Positions 42,042 through 50,800 of a DNA stretch of 64,000 bases are shown piece by piece. The notes below the pieces were generated by a model, which was not told the origin of the DNA, made no database searches, and saw nothing but the letters and a program-made list of their open reading frames with translations. Position numbers and translations under genes: made by a program. The number at the start of each line of letters is the position of its first letter. Positions within the stretch are counted from its first letter, which is position 1. Origin of the DNA: Enterobacter sp. RHBSTW-00994 (GTDB lineage: Bacteria; Pseudomonadota; Gammaproteobacteria; Enterobacterales; Enterobacteriaceae); assembly GCF_013782625.1 (NCBI RefSeq), contig NZ_CP056199.1, forward strand, positions 3,986,588 through 4,050,587, written 5' to 3'.

Positions 42042-42389
42042 TTAAGGCTGATAGTCTTCATATTCCCAGGCAAAGACGCGAGAGAGCTTTTGAGCTATCT
42101 CCATCCAGTCATTACCTTCGCACTGGTCGATGTAATCGGTGATAGTTTTGGTGATCTCGTCCAGATCATATTTACGCACCAGAAGCGTATGGCGCATCAG
42201 TTCCGGCAGCCAGTGATGTTTGCAGAGCCATTCCGGGGTGCAAACATAAACCTCAAAATGATTTATCCCTTTTTCTTCTGCTGGCCCTATACATAGATGG
42301 GCTAAAAATTGAAAACAATCATCTTCTTCAGGTTCATAACTTGATAAATCAAGCCAATCACAACCAATACTCCTTAGAGATGCTTTCAT
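42042..42389 (-). CDS. cdiI: Imm8-family immunity protein
   Basis: 115 residues: MKASLRSIGCDWLDLSSYEPEEDDCFQFLAHLCIGPAEEKGINHFEVYVCTPEWL and RHTLLVRKYDLDEITKTITDYIDQCEGNDWMEIAQKLSRVFAWEYEDY. This is the Imm8 pattern (bipartite 'CF.F....IGP', 'F.V.VCTPEWL', terminal 'WE.EDY'). It starts directly after the toxin stop. The protein is complete although its toxin has lost its front part. Confidence 0.8.
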   Translation of the reverse strand: MKASLRSIGCDWLDLSSYEPEEDDCFQFLAHLCIGPAEEKGINHFEVYVCTPEWLCKHHWLPELMRHTLLVRKYDLDEITKTITDYIDQCEGNDWMEIAQKLSRVFAWEYEDYQP

Positions 42390-43138
42390 TTATTTTTCCC
42401 CTGAAATATTTAAGTGACCGTTACCAGTTTTATCCATTTTCCCTGTTTCAATATTTTTTGTATAACTTTCAAAGTTGGCCTGAGTCCCCGTTGGGTTTAA
42501 TGAATCAGGAGCATTTGGCTTTTCTTTAGGGGATCTATAAATTCTGGTTCCATCAGCACTAACTAATCCTGTGCCATCACTTGTTGGTCTGGCTCCTTCT
42601 CCCACCCAAATTTTACCCAGTAGATCAGCTTCCTCTTTGGTGCCAGTCCCAACACCATAGTTCAGCTTTCCATTGTCACCTTTGACAACCGCTGCCAATC
42701 TAGGATCTTGCTTCGCGATATTATTCAGATTTTGCTGGATCAGATCGTCTTTCAGTTTTGGATAGGCAGCTGAATTATAAGCCGATATTTCATCGCTGGC
42801 TTTATTAATTAACTTCGATGCTTCAGCAACATCCCCATTCTTCAGCGCCGTTTCTGCCGCCTTAATGGTTTTACCCGCCACATCGCCAGCACCCGGTATC
42901 AACCCTATCGCCGCAGCAAGATAGTCCAGCGCCGTCTCAGCTTCGTGAAATCCTTTGATATCCCCGATGACTGGCACAAAATCCAGTCCCAGGCTGGCCG
43001 CTTCATTCACTGCCTGGCGACACGCTTCCGGGTCCTGCTGACACATCGCTTCTCTGGCGGCCTGGTATTTCGCTATCGTGCCGGGCTTTTCTTTCTCCGC
43101 TGCCGCCAGTACATGTGCCAGCGAGTTATTCTCAACAA
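42390..43138 (-). pseudogene. Orphan CdiA-CT with Imm8 partner, 5' truncated
   Basis: The frame reads NFASERVVVENNSLAHVLAAAEKEKPGTIAKYQAAREAMCQQDPEACRQ and on to the toxin end GTRIYRSPKEKPNAPDSLNPTGTQANFESYTKN, HLNISGEK. It begins only just before the VENN motif; the shared pretoxin cassette is missing, and the residues before VENN (RVV) differ from those in the other modules (ARVE/ARGE). There is no start codon before MCQQ at 43046. The pre-toxin helix region (LDFVPVIGDIKGFHEAETALDYLAAAIGLIPGAGDVAG) resembles that of the CdiA of locus 2. Toxin activity not recognised. Confidence 0.75.
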
Positions 43139-43308
43139 CAACTCTTTCCGACGCGAAGTTGTCCGTCGAAGGCAGATTTTCCCTGTATACTCAGTAAATT
43201 ACATCCACCTTCTCCGTTGCACTCTATCTGCAGGACGCAGTACCCCGATACGCGGTTTTGCTCTTCGTACTCTACTTCACCCAGTAATGTTAAAGAGCCT
43301 GTAACCAG
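43132..43308 (-). other. Unassigned reading-frame fragment
   Basis: A protein-like frame, LVTGSLTLLGEVEYEEQNRVSGYCVLQIECNGEGGCNLLSIQ and GKSAFDGQLRVGKSCC, lies just upstream of the truncated module and ends in a frame overlapping its VENN codons. The balanced composition and four cysteines suggest a remnant of another gene or an older toxin/immunity end. No start codon and no recognised family. Confidence 0.35.
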
Positions 43309-43342
43309 CTATAAGAAGCGACTGTTTTAACTATCTCATTAG

Positions 43343-43888
43343 TTATTTTAAAATAGAGTCTGCATACTCTCTTACATTGCTCATAATTTCATTTAGATCA
43401 TTCTTTAATATGGTGATATCTTGCAGTAATGGTTTTTTAATATATTCCCATACATTTTTTTCTTCACTTTCATCTTTCACTAGATGTTGTATTATCCCAC
43501 CAATAATTCTCAATGATATATCGTTCGAAACGGCAAAAAAACATCCACCACGACTACTAATATTCGAAGACGTAATGCAATAATCAAATATTTGCTCAGG
43601 ATACTCATCTTGCTCAGAAGGTTCAGGGTAAGTCAGATCAAACAATCTTTTAAAAGCAATTTCTGTAGATAAATAAAAAATCTCATCATTTTGAGGTTGT
43701 GATATTAAGGCACAATCGTTATCAGTGATCTCATAGAGATCACTGGATAATGTTGATGTCCTGATATCATCCGGATACAGACTTCCATTTATAACTAAAT
43801 GGAAAAGGCCATTCTTATATAACTCACTCCACTGAGGGACAAGTTCTGTCCATATAGCAAAATGATACGGATTACCAAATATCATCAT
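43343..43888 (-). CDS. cdiI: Imm42-family immunity protein
   Basis: 181 residues from ATG 43888, whose A is the last base of the toxin stop, with GGAG upstream. The start MMIFGNPYHFAIWTELVPQWSELYKNGLFHLVINGSLYPDDIRT is the Imm42 signature. The middle (YPEQIFDYCITSSNISSRGGCFFAVSNDISLRIIGG) and the Glu/Lys-rich C-terminus also fit. Strongly AT-rich. Pairs with the toxin at 43,888-45,345. Confidence 0.82.
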   Translation of the reverse strand: MMIFGNPYHFAIWTELVPQWSELYKNGLFHLVINGSLYPDDIRTSTLSSDLYEITDNDCALISQPQNDEIFYLSTEIAFKRLFDLTYPEPSEQDEYPEQIFDYCITSSNISSRGGCFFAVSNDISLRIIGGIIQHLVKDESEEKNVWEYIKKPLLQDITILKNDLNEIMSNVREYADSILK

Positions 43889-45345
43889 TATCTCCACTTT
43901 CCAGGCAAGCCAAACTCTTTTTTAACACTATTTGGAATATCGTTTTTTTTCAATGGAACTGTTTTATCTCCTGTACTCCCAGACCAGTGCCATGTTCCAT
44001 CATTTGTATTTGTAAATTGATGGACATTTCCTTCACTATCAATTGAATACCTTTTTTTGCCACTAGCAACTGACGCGCCAAATAGATCGATAGCGTTTTT
44101 AGGTTCTGTCCCAGCATTAAAGCTATAACCTTGCTGACCTGGAGTATGTTTCGGGTTGGACTGATAGTTCAGACCATTCGCTGCCGAAGTGGTTGTAGGT
44201 GTAGGTAACGAACTACCTTTTCCTCCTTTCCCAACCCCCGCTGCGATTCCCGCCGCACTGGTCCCGGCCACCTGCGCTAACGAGTTTATCGCAAGCTGCT
44301 TCGCTTCAGATGAATCCCCAGACATTAACGCATTGTGGATCGCCGCGTTTCGGTCTGCTTCGAGCTGGATGGTCGTCACCTGAAGAACAGCTAATTCGTC
44401 CTGTTCTGCCGGACTTAACCCACCATCAATGCGCGACTTTTCCAGCAACTCACTGGTACGACGGGCATAATCAGCCTGTAACTCACCCACCTCATTGGCT
44501 TTGTTAACACAGTCCTGAGCGCCTTTACATCCCACAACACTTTCATGCTGTTCTGCATTGATTTTCTTGTACTTATTAATAACGGCATTTTCACAGGCAG
44601 CACCACCCCGGCACTGAGCCATCTCCTGAGCACGAGCTTTGTTATCCGGAACACCCAGCGAGTTATTCTCAACCTCCACCCTCGCTGTGTTCGATGCCAG
44701 GGCCGCCATCGACAGATTCCCGCCACTGACTCCCGCCCCTGCCAGACCACCCGCTATCGTCACCAGGCTGCTGACCAGACGCTTCTCATCCGCAGTCAGT
44801 TCACTCGCCGTCCTGTTTCCATACAGCGCACTTATCAGATGCTCCGTCATCCCGGAGCCTGTTATGGCTCCTGCCGCCCCGGCCTTCATTCCCTCTGAAC
44901 CTCTGCCGCCAGACACTTTCGTCAGGGCTGCTGCAACGATACCATGCAGCGCCGCACGGGCCGACGCTTCATCCACCTTCCTTACCAGCGAGGCCAGAAG
45001 CGGAGCCGCTCCGGCTGCCGCTCCTGCCTTCAGGTTACCACCCAGCGCACCTGCCAGCAATCCCGCCGCGGCGCTCCCTTTCGTCCAGAACTCACTCCCC
45101 GGACCGTAGTCTGTAACCTGATAATCAGGGTCTGCTTTCAGCCTGGCTTCCCGCTCCTCCGCTGTCATGTCACCGGTCAGTTTGCCTTCTGCCGCCAGCT
45201 TCTCTTTCAGCGCCGCATTGGATTCTTTTGCCTTCCGTTCTGCATACTTTCCGTACACATCCGGCGCTGACGCTGCAAGGACGCTCCCTTCACTCTGTAC
45301 CGCCAGAGTATCCTTCACCTTCTGCACATAACCCGCAACATCCAC
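43888..45345 (-). CDS. Orphan CdiA-CT with Imm42 partner
   Basis: 485 residues from a GTG with no ribosome site; the frame continues upstream into the IS scar at 45,434-45,494. The first ~230 residues are the shared pretoxin cassette ending ARVEVENNSLG. The toxin has a cysteine-rich start (CRGGAACENAVINKY, VGCKGAQDCVNKANEVGEL) and ends KRYSIDSEGNVHQFTNTNDGTWHWSGSTGDKTVPLKKNDIPN and SVKKEFGLPGKWR. The Imm42 partner is clear; the activity of this toxin class is not known to me. It is the best preserved orphan of locus 2 and could be used after recombination with cdiA through the cassette. Confidence 0.78.
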   Translation of the reverse strand: MDVAGYVQKVKDTLAVQSEGSVLAASAPDVYGKYAERKAKESNAALKEKLAAEGKLTGDMTAEEREARLKADPDYQVTDYGPGSEFWTKGSAAAGLLAGALGGNLKAGAAAGAAPLLASLVRKVDEASARAALHGIVAAALTKVSGGRGSEGMKAGAAGAITGSGMTEHLISALYGNRTASELTADEKRLVSSLVTIAGGLAGAGVSGGNLSMAALASNTARVEVENNSLGVPDNKARAQEMAQCRGGAACENAVINKYKKINAEQHESVVGCKGAQDCVNKANEVGELQADYARRTSELLEKSRIDGGLSPAEQDELAVLQVTTIQLEADRNAAIHNALMSGDSSEAKQLAINSLAQVAGTSAAGIAAGVGKGGKGSSLPTPTTTSAANGLNYQSNPKHTPGQQGYSFNAGTEPKNAIDLFGASVASGKKRYSIDSEGNVHQFTNTNDGTWHWSGSTGDKTVPLKKNDIPNSVKKEFGLPGKWR

Positions 45346-45433
45346 ACCCCGGTGGATATTCTCCGTATCCCGGCTCAGCCCTGCGATATCCTGTTGCTGG
45401 TTTGCCGGGTCCCGGATAATGATGCTGCCGTTA

Positions 45434-45494
45434 CTGATGGCTGATATACCGGAACGCTCAAAAAGTGCGTGGAACTAAAACGGGTGCGCTTACA
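45434..45494 (+). mobile_element. Scar: right end of an IS3-family element, second copy
   Basis: Identical in sequence to the scar at 41,781-41,841 from CTGATGGCTGATATACC to CTTACA. It has the same junction to the pretoxin cassette, but its outer side meets the SymE-like gene at a different point (GCCGAGGGG at 45,497). Confidence 0.85.
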
Positions 45495-45624
45495 TGCCGA
45501 GGGGCTGAGCGTCGCTTACGTCAACCGGCAGAAGATGAAGCTGTGGCTGGAAGGGTTTCCGGGGGCGCTGAACGACACCGGCGATCTGCCGGTGTACAAG
45601 CGCGGGGACGGGCATTGTGGGTGA
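45495..45624 (+). pseudogene. SymE-like gene fragment 2
   Basis: Encodes AEGLSVAYVNRQKMKLWLEG and the FPGALNDTGDLPVYKRGDGHCG end, stop TGA at 45,622. Longer than fragment 3, shorter than fragment 1. Missing the AbrB-like core needed for function. Followed by a terminator. Confidence 0.72.
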
Positions 45625-45643
45625 GACTGACGGCTGACAAAAA

Positions 45644-45667
45644 GATCCCGGCGCTGAGACCGGGATC
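45644..45667. terminator. Bidirectional terminator-like hairpin
   Basis: GATCCCGG/CCGGGATC 8-bp stem with an 8-base loop, between SymE fragment 2 (plus) and the immunity gene at 45,678 (minus). On the plus strand it is followed by TTGCTG, so the U-tract is weak. Confidence 0.6.
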
Positions 45668-45677
45668 TTGCTGATGT

Positions 45678-45965
45678 TTAGGGGACCAGTTGGATCGGGA
45701 AGGTTACTTCCCGGCCTTCGATGTAATCCCATATTATTTTATGTAACTTATTAAAAATTGAAGATTCATAAGGCATAAACTTCATTAAGAATGAATAAAG
45801 CTCGTCAGAACTGACTACCTTTATCTCACCAACTTGCTTCACTTCTGCTGAGTAAATTTCTTTACTGTTAATACAGTTAAAATATAAAACAACAGTCCTA
45901 TCCTCTTTCGAATATAAAATATTCTCTATATATAATGAGTTACTGGTTGAAGACAGCGTTTCCAT
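45678..45965 (-). CDS. cdiI: Immunity protein of the C39-like module
   Basis: 95 residues, METLSSTSNSLYIENILYSKEDRTVVLYFNCINSKEIYSAEVKQV. It begins 26 bases inside the end of the toxin frame, the overlap type seen for CdiA-CT/CdiI pairs. AT-rich, no family recognised. Role as inhibitor of the cysteine-peptidase-like toxin is by position. Confidence 0.7.
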   Translation of the reverse strand: METLSSTSNSLYIENILYSKEDRTVVLYFNCINSKEIYSAEVKQVGEIKVVSSDELYSFLMKFMPYESSIFNKLHKIIWDYIEGREVTFPIQLVP

Positions 45966-47205
45966 TCCAGGTTCCCTTAAATTCTTTGTCTGTCATTTTA
46001 TAACTGGTTCCTTTCCACGGATCATAGATAGATACATTTCCTTTACTATCTGTACCTTTAACAACAACCCAATGCCCAATTTTACTACCCTGATCCCACA
46101 TCATTGCACTCCATGAACCTGTTTTATTCAGGGCATCATAGGCTTCAAAACCAACAAACCCTCCACTCCAACTACTTCCGCCATTCTTGGTTAAATCTCT
46201 GGCTAGCTGTTCAGGGTTTTTCAGACCAGTTCCTATTTGAGTCTGATCAATAAAGATATTTCTGTCTTTCAGCAGCATTTCACCGCATGCACCACCACAA
46301 CCTGTTGGCGTTGATTGTTTAACTACGTTTGGATCGGCGATCTCATCCAGCACATTCCAGTTCCCACCGGCTCCGGCCTTCGGTGTAACTGGTTTTACTG
46401 TTACTTTACTGGCTGTATTACCACCCGGCATAACTTTTGCTGGCATCAAAGCACCAGATAATACCCCTGCAACATTCTCCAGAGCCTTCTGATCGCCATT
46501 GGCCGCCTTTACGAACGTGGACTTAATTCCTTCCCACGCATCGCCATTCATGATGCCATTCAGCACCTTCGCAGCAGCAGCGTCTTTTTTGGCTATGTCA
46601 TTCTGCGCCTGGCTACAGTAACTACCCTCTGTGGCACAGGTCGCCAGCGCCGCTATCACATCAAACGCCGTATCGCCGCCCAGTATCGCCAGATCACCGG
46701 TTTCACCCGCTACGTTAACCAGACCATTCGCAATCTGGGAGACGGTATTTTCACCCAGCTTGTCCCTGATCTGTTCTTTCCACCACTCTTTGCTTTCCTT
46801 AAGTGACTCACTACCCTTATCCCCGGCCAGAGAGTTATTCTCCACCTCCCCCCTCGCAGTGTTCGATGCCAGGGCCGCCATCGACAGATTCCCGCCACTG
46901 ACTCCCGCCCCTGCCAGACCACCGCTATCGTCACCAGGCTGCTGACCAGACGCTTCTCATCCGCAGTCAGTTCACTCGCCGTCCTGTTTCCATACAGCGC
47001 ACTTATCAGATGCTCCGTCATCCCGGAGCCTGTTATGGCTCCTGCCGCCCCGGCCTTCATTCCCTCTGAACCTCTGCCACCAGACACTTTCGTCAGGGCT
47101 GCTGCAACGATACCATGCAGCGCCGCACGGGCCGACGCTTCATCCACCTTCCTTACCAGCGAGGCCAGAAGCGGAGCCGCTCCGGCTGCCGCTCCTGCCT
47201 TCAGG
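45940..47205 (-). pseudogene. Orphan CdiA-CT, C39-like cysteine peptidase, frameshifted
   Basis: The pretoxin cassette is present from LNLKAGAAAGAAPLLASLV to the VENN region ARGEVENNSLAGDKG, then a toxin of ~290 residues. The toxin end has TPTGCGGACGEMLLKDRNIFIDQTQIG and GHWVVVKGTDSKGNVSIYDPWKGTSY, the Cys and His boxes of papain/C39-like peptidases. A one-base deletion near 46,921 (CAGACCACCGC here, CAGACCACCCGC in the three other cassettes) breaks the frame before VENN. The front of the cassette is missing and joins a SymE-like fragment at 47,205. The toxin part itself (from 46,881) is open. Confidence 0.82.
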
Positions 47206-47421
47206 TTCAGGGACGGGATGCCGATTAAGATCCGGGTGATGCCCGACTGCATCGTTATTACCACCCAGAACACCCGCGAGCTGTACGCCTGCGCCGAGGG
47301 GCTGAGCGTCGCTTACGTCAACCGGCAGAAGATGAAGCTGTGGCTGGAAGGGTTTCCGGGGGCGCTGAACGATACCGGCGATCTGCCGGTGTACAGGCGT
47401 GGCGACGGGCGCTGTATGTAG
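47206..47421 (+). pseudogene. SymE-like gene fragment 1 (longest)
   Basis: Encodes GMPIKIRVMPDCIVITTQNTRELYACAEGLSVAYVNRQKMKLWLEG and the common end DLPVYRRGDGRCM, stop TAG at 47,419. 'GxPxKIRVMxDCIVIT' is the core strand motif of SymE-like type I toxins of the AbrB-fold group. The N-terminal half is lost at the junction with the pretoxin cassette at 47,205. The apparent longer frame from 47,035 is a chimera with antisense cdiA sequence. Confidence 0.72.
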
Positions 47422-47441
47422 CGGCTGACGGATGATAATAC

Positions 47442-47465
47442 GATCCCGGCGCTAATGTCGGGATC
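47442..47465. terminator. Terminator behind SymE fragment 1 and cdiI of locus 2
   Basis: GATCCCG/CGGGATC stem with a 10-base loop, followed on the plus strand by TTTGGTTTTT. It lies between convergent SymE fragment 1 and cdiI and may serve both. The same hairpin family recurs at 45,644 and 42,010. Confidence 0.7.
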
Positions 47466-47473
47466 TTTGGTTT

Positions 47474-47887
47474 TTAACGCAACCAGAAGGGAAGCTCTTC
47501 CGGGCCAAGGGCATCATATTGATTCAAGGGTCTTCTCTTATCATCAATATAGAAAGGAATATCTGTTATCCCAACTCTAACTGGTTGATAGATATTCCAG
47601 CTTTCATAAAATAACTTGGCTGATTCGATACATGTTTCAATACCCGAGATATATTTTGAGTATTTATCTTTTACATCAGGTGATAAATAACCATTAAGCT
47701 CTTGAATTATCTTGTTTATTTCATCAAGCTCTTCAAATCTGACATATTTTCTGTACAGTCTGTCCAGAACAGCATGATTTTTATTTCCTTTTAAATTGTT
47801 AAAGCAAAATGAAAAAAAATCATCCATTTCAGAGGGGGAACCTAACTCAACCATTGAACTCCCACCTATAAATCCAACATGTTTCAT
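47474..47887 (-). CDS. cdiI: CDI immunity protein of locus 2
   Basis: 137 residues, MKHVGFIGGSSMVELGSPSEMDDFFSFCFNNLKGNKNHAVLDRLYRKYVRFEELDEINKII and a conserved-looking end (VRVGITDIPFYIDDKRRPLNQYDALGPEELPFWLR). Starts five bases after the cdiA stop. Soluble, slightly acidic, AT-rich, as expected for the inhibitor of a cytoplasmic nuclease toxin. No family recognised with certainty. Followed by a terminator, then the SymE-like fragment. Confidence 0.8.
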   Translation of the reverse strand: MKHVGFIGGSSMVELGSPSEMDDFFSFCFNNLKGNKNHAVLDRLYRKYVRFEELDEINKIIQELNGYLSPDVKDKYSKYISGIETCIESAKLFYESWNIYQPVRVGITDIPFYIDDKRRPLNQYDALGPEELPFWLR

Positions 47888-47892
47888 AATGG

Positions 47893-50800
47893 CTACCTTT
47901 TAAACTGAATATCGGTGGGCTTAACTATACCATTGGATTTTTGAACGATACCTCGGACAATTGCATCTTCTTGCGCAAGAGAAAGAACTTGCCCACGAAC
48001 ATCAATGACAATTTCCTGCATCATTCCTTCCGGTAAATGTTTCTGCCGTTCAATTGCCTGCTTTGCTACGTTGTTAATTAATCCGCTCTGATTTGTAGCG
48101 ATGTTGTAATTTTTTACCTCTAAACTACAAACATCTCCATTGCACCAGTCTGGTCGGGTGCTACCTTTAGTGCCATAAGGAACTTCTTTTCCATCTTTGT
48201 AGCTGACCTGTTCCTTCCAGCCATCTCCAAGATCATTCCCAACATCTATTTCTGATTGCCGATGTCCAGGCCGGGTTACTGAAGATATTTGATCACTGGT
48301 TTCTTGTAGAAGCTTATTCGCACCATTAAGGTCACCAGCCTTCAACAACTGTTTAGCTTCCTTCAGTGGTTTTGTAACAAAGTCTGCACCAGGAATAAGC
48401 CCAACAGTTGCTAACGTATAATCAATCCAGTCTTCGGCTTCAGCGTAGCTCTTAAAATCTCCAACCACGGGCAGAAAATCGGCTGTGGTTGAGGTGATTC
48501 CGTTAAGTTCTGTTCTGCGATGTTCATAAAACTTAACGGTACAGGCTTCCGCACTTATCCCGGCGCAGTTCTCCTGACTGAACTTCTCTTCATCTATTTT
48601 TAGCTGTTTCTTGAACTTGTCTATCTGCGATTCGCCAGTAACTAACTGCTCATGAAGATCGCTCAAAGAGTTATTCTCAACCTCCACCCTCGCTGTGTTC
48701 GATGCCAGGGCCGCCATCGACAGATTCCCGCCACTGACTCCCGCCCCTGCCAGACCACCCGCTATCGTCACCAGGCTGCTGACCAGACGCTTCTCATCCG
48801 CAGTCAGTTCACTCGCCGTCCTGTTTCCATACAGCGCACTTATCAGATGCTCCGTCATCCCGGAGCCTGTTATGGCTCCTGCCGCCCCGGCCTTCATTCC
48901 CTCTGAACCTCTGCCACCAGACACTTTCGTCAGGGCTGCTGCAACGATACCATGCAGCGCCGCACGGGCCGACGCTTCATCCACCTTCCTTACCAGCGAG
49001 GCCAGAAGCGGAGCCGCTCCGGCTGCCGCTCCTGCCTTCAGGTTACCACCCAGCGCACCTGCCAGTAATCCCGCCGCGGCGCTCCCTTTCGTCCAGAACT
49101 CACTCCCCGGACCGTAGTCTGTAACCTGATAATCAGGGTCTGCTTTCAGCCTGGCTTCCCGCTCCTCCGCTGTCATGTCACCGGTCAGTTTGCCTTCTGC
49201 CGCCAGCTTCTCTTTCAGCGCCGCATTGGATTCTTTTGCCTTCCGTTCTGCATACTTTCCGTACACATCCAGCGCTGACGCTGCAAGGACGCTCCCTTCA
49301 CTCTGTACCGCCAGATTATCCTTCACCTTCTGCACATCACCCGTAACATCCACACCCCGGTGGATATTCTCCGTATCCCGGCTCAGCCCTGCGATATCCT
49401 GTTGCTCGTTTGCCGGGTCCCGGATAATGATGCTGCCGTTACTGATGGCTGATGAGGTCGTGCCACTGATGTTCCTTTCAGCATGACCTGTGCCGATGGC
49501 CGGAGACACGTTACGGTTTTCACCACTCCCGCTCCCTCCCGCACTGCCCGAAACCGCCACCGTGTAACTGTCGCCGGAGGTTTTACTTTCGTTATGAATA
49601 TCCCTCCAGCCAAGCGTTCCGGTCTCCAGCCTGTTTTTGTCACTGTCCGCTTTGGAAGCAATCACCGCACCATCAAGCTGGGTGTGATTACCCACCCGGA
49701 TATCAAAGCCCCCGTCCCCGGCGCGAATACCGCTCTGGTCTGTGACGCTCCTTCCACTCTGGGTGACATTCTCACCTGAAGCGCTGACTGAACCGGAAGA
49801 TGCTCCATAGCAAATCGGTGGGATGCACAGGCTGAGGCCTACGCCTGATGAAGATTGCCGACTGTCGTAGGATGCCGTGTCCTGGACGCTGCTGATGGTC
49901 AGATCACGCCCGGTATTCATCACCACGCGGTGACCTTCCAGTTCAGCCCCATTCAGCGTGGTGTCACGTCCGCTGCTGATCGTAAGCTGGTCTTCAGCAC
50001 GGATCACGCTGTTGGTGTTACTCAGTGACTGGCTGTTTTCCTTACCTTTCTGTTGTGATGCCCCCAGTTCAATGCTGATACCGTTCTGCGAGCCAATCAG
50101 GCTGACGCCTACGCCTGCGCTGAACTGGCTGCCACTGTTTTTGCTCTGGCTATTCTGCGTGTTCTGTGACGCAGTAAGCAGGATATCCCGTCCCGCATCA
50201 AGTACCACCTTTTTACCGCCAATCTGTACGCCCTGGCCGACAATATCGTTGCGGGCGTTAATGACGACGCTCTCTCCAGCGTTCACGGTCGTGCCATGGG
50301 TGTTCGTGACGTGGTAGGAATTGTCCTGCGAGGAAGAGCCCACCGTAACGGAGACTTTGCCCTTGACGACAGCAGAGTCCGTCATCATCCCCTGGGCGGC
50401 AGTCATGCCTGCCTGGCCTGTTCTGATGGCGGTGAGCCGCGCATCATCACCGTCTTCCACGCTACGAGCTGTGCTCTCTGCCGCTTTTGCAGCATCAACC
50501 GCCCAGCCACCGGCAGCGGCGGTCACACCGTACTGCGAACTGTTGCTGTGGGCTTCTCCGTCGCGGGTGTCACGGCTCACATCAAACAGCACGTTCTCGC
50601 CACTTAAACTTACCGACTGACCAGCGCGGACATCCGTCCCCGAAAGCGAGAGGTCGCCTCCGGCCTGCGCAATGATGTTGCCGGTCTGGCTCGTTAGCTG
50701 GCTACGCTGCCCGAACTCAGTGGTAGCACCCTCCTTGCTGCTATGTTTCTCCCGGCTGTAACCTGCTGTGGCACTGTAGCCATCGCCACCCAGTGTGCCA

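Noticed and set aside
47035..47421. Apparent 128-residue plus-strand gene
   Set aside because: It is a chimera: its first half is antisense pretoxin cassette, found identically elsewhere as a shadow; only 47,206-47,421 is SymE-like.
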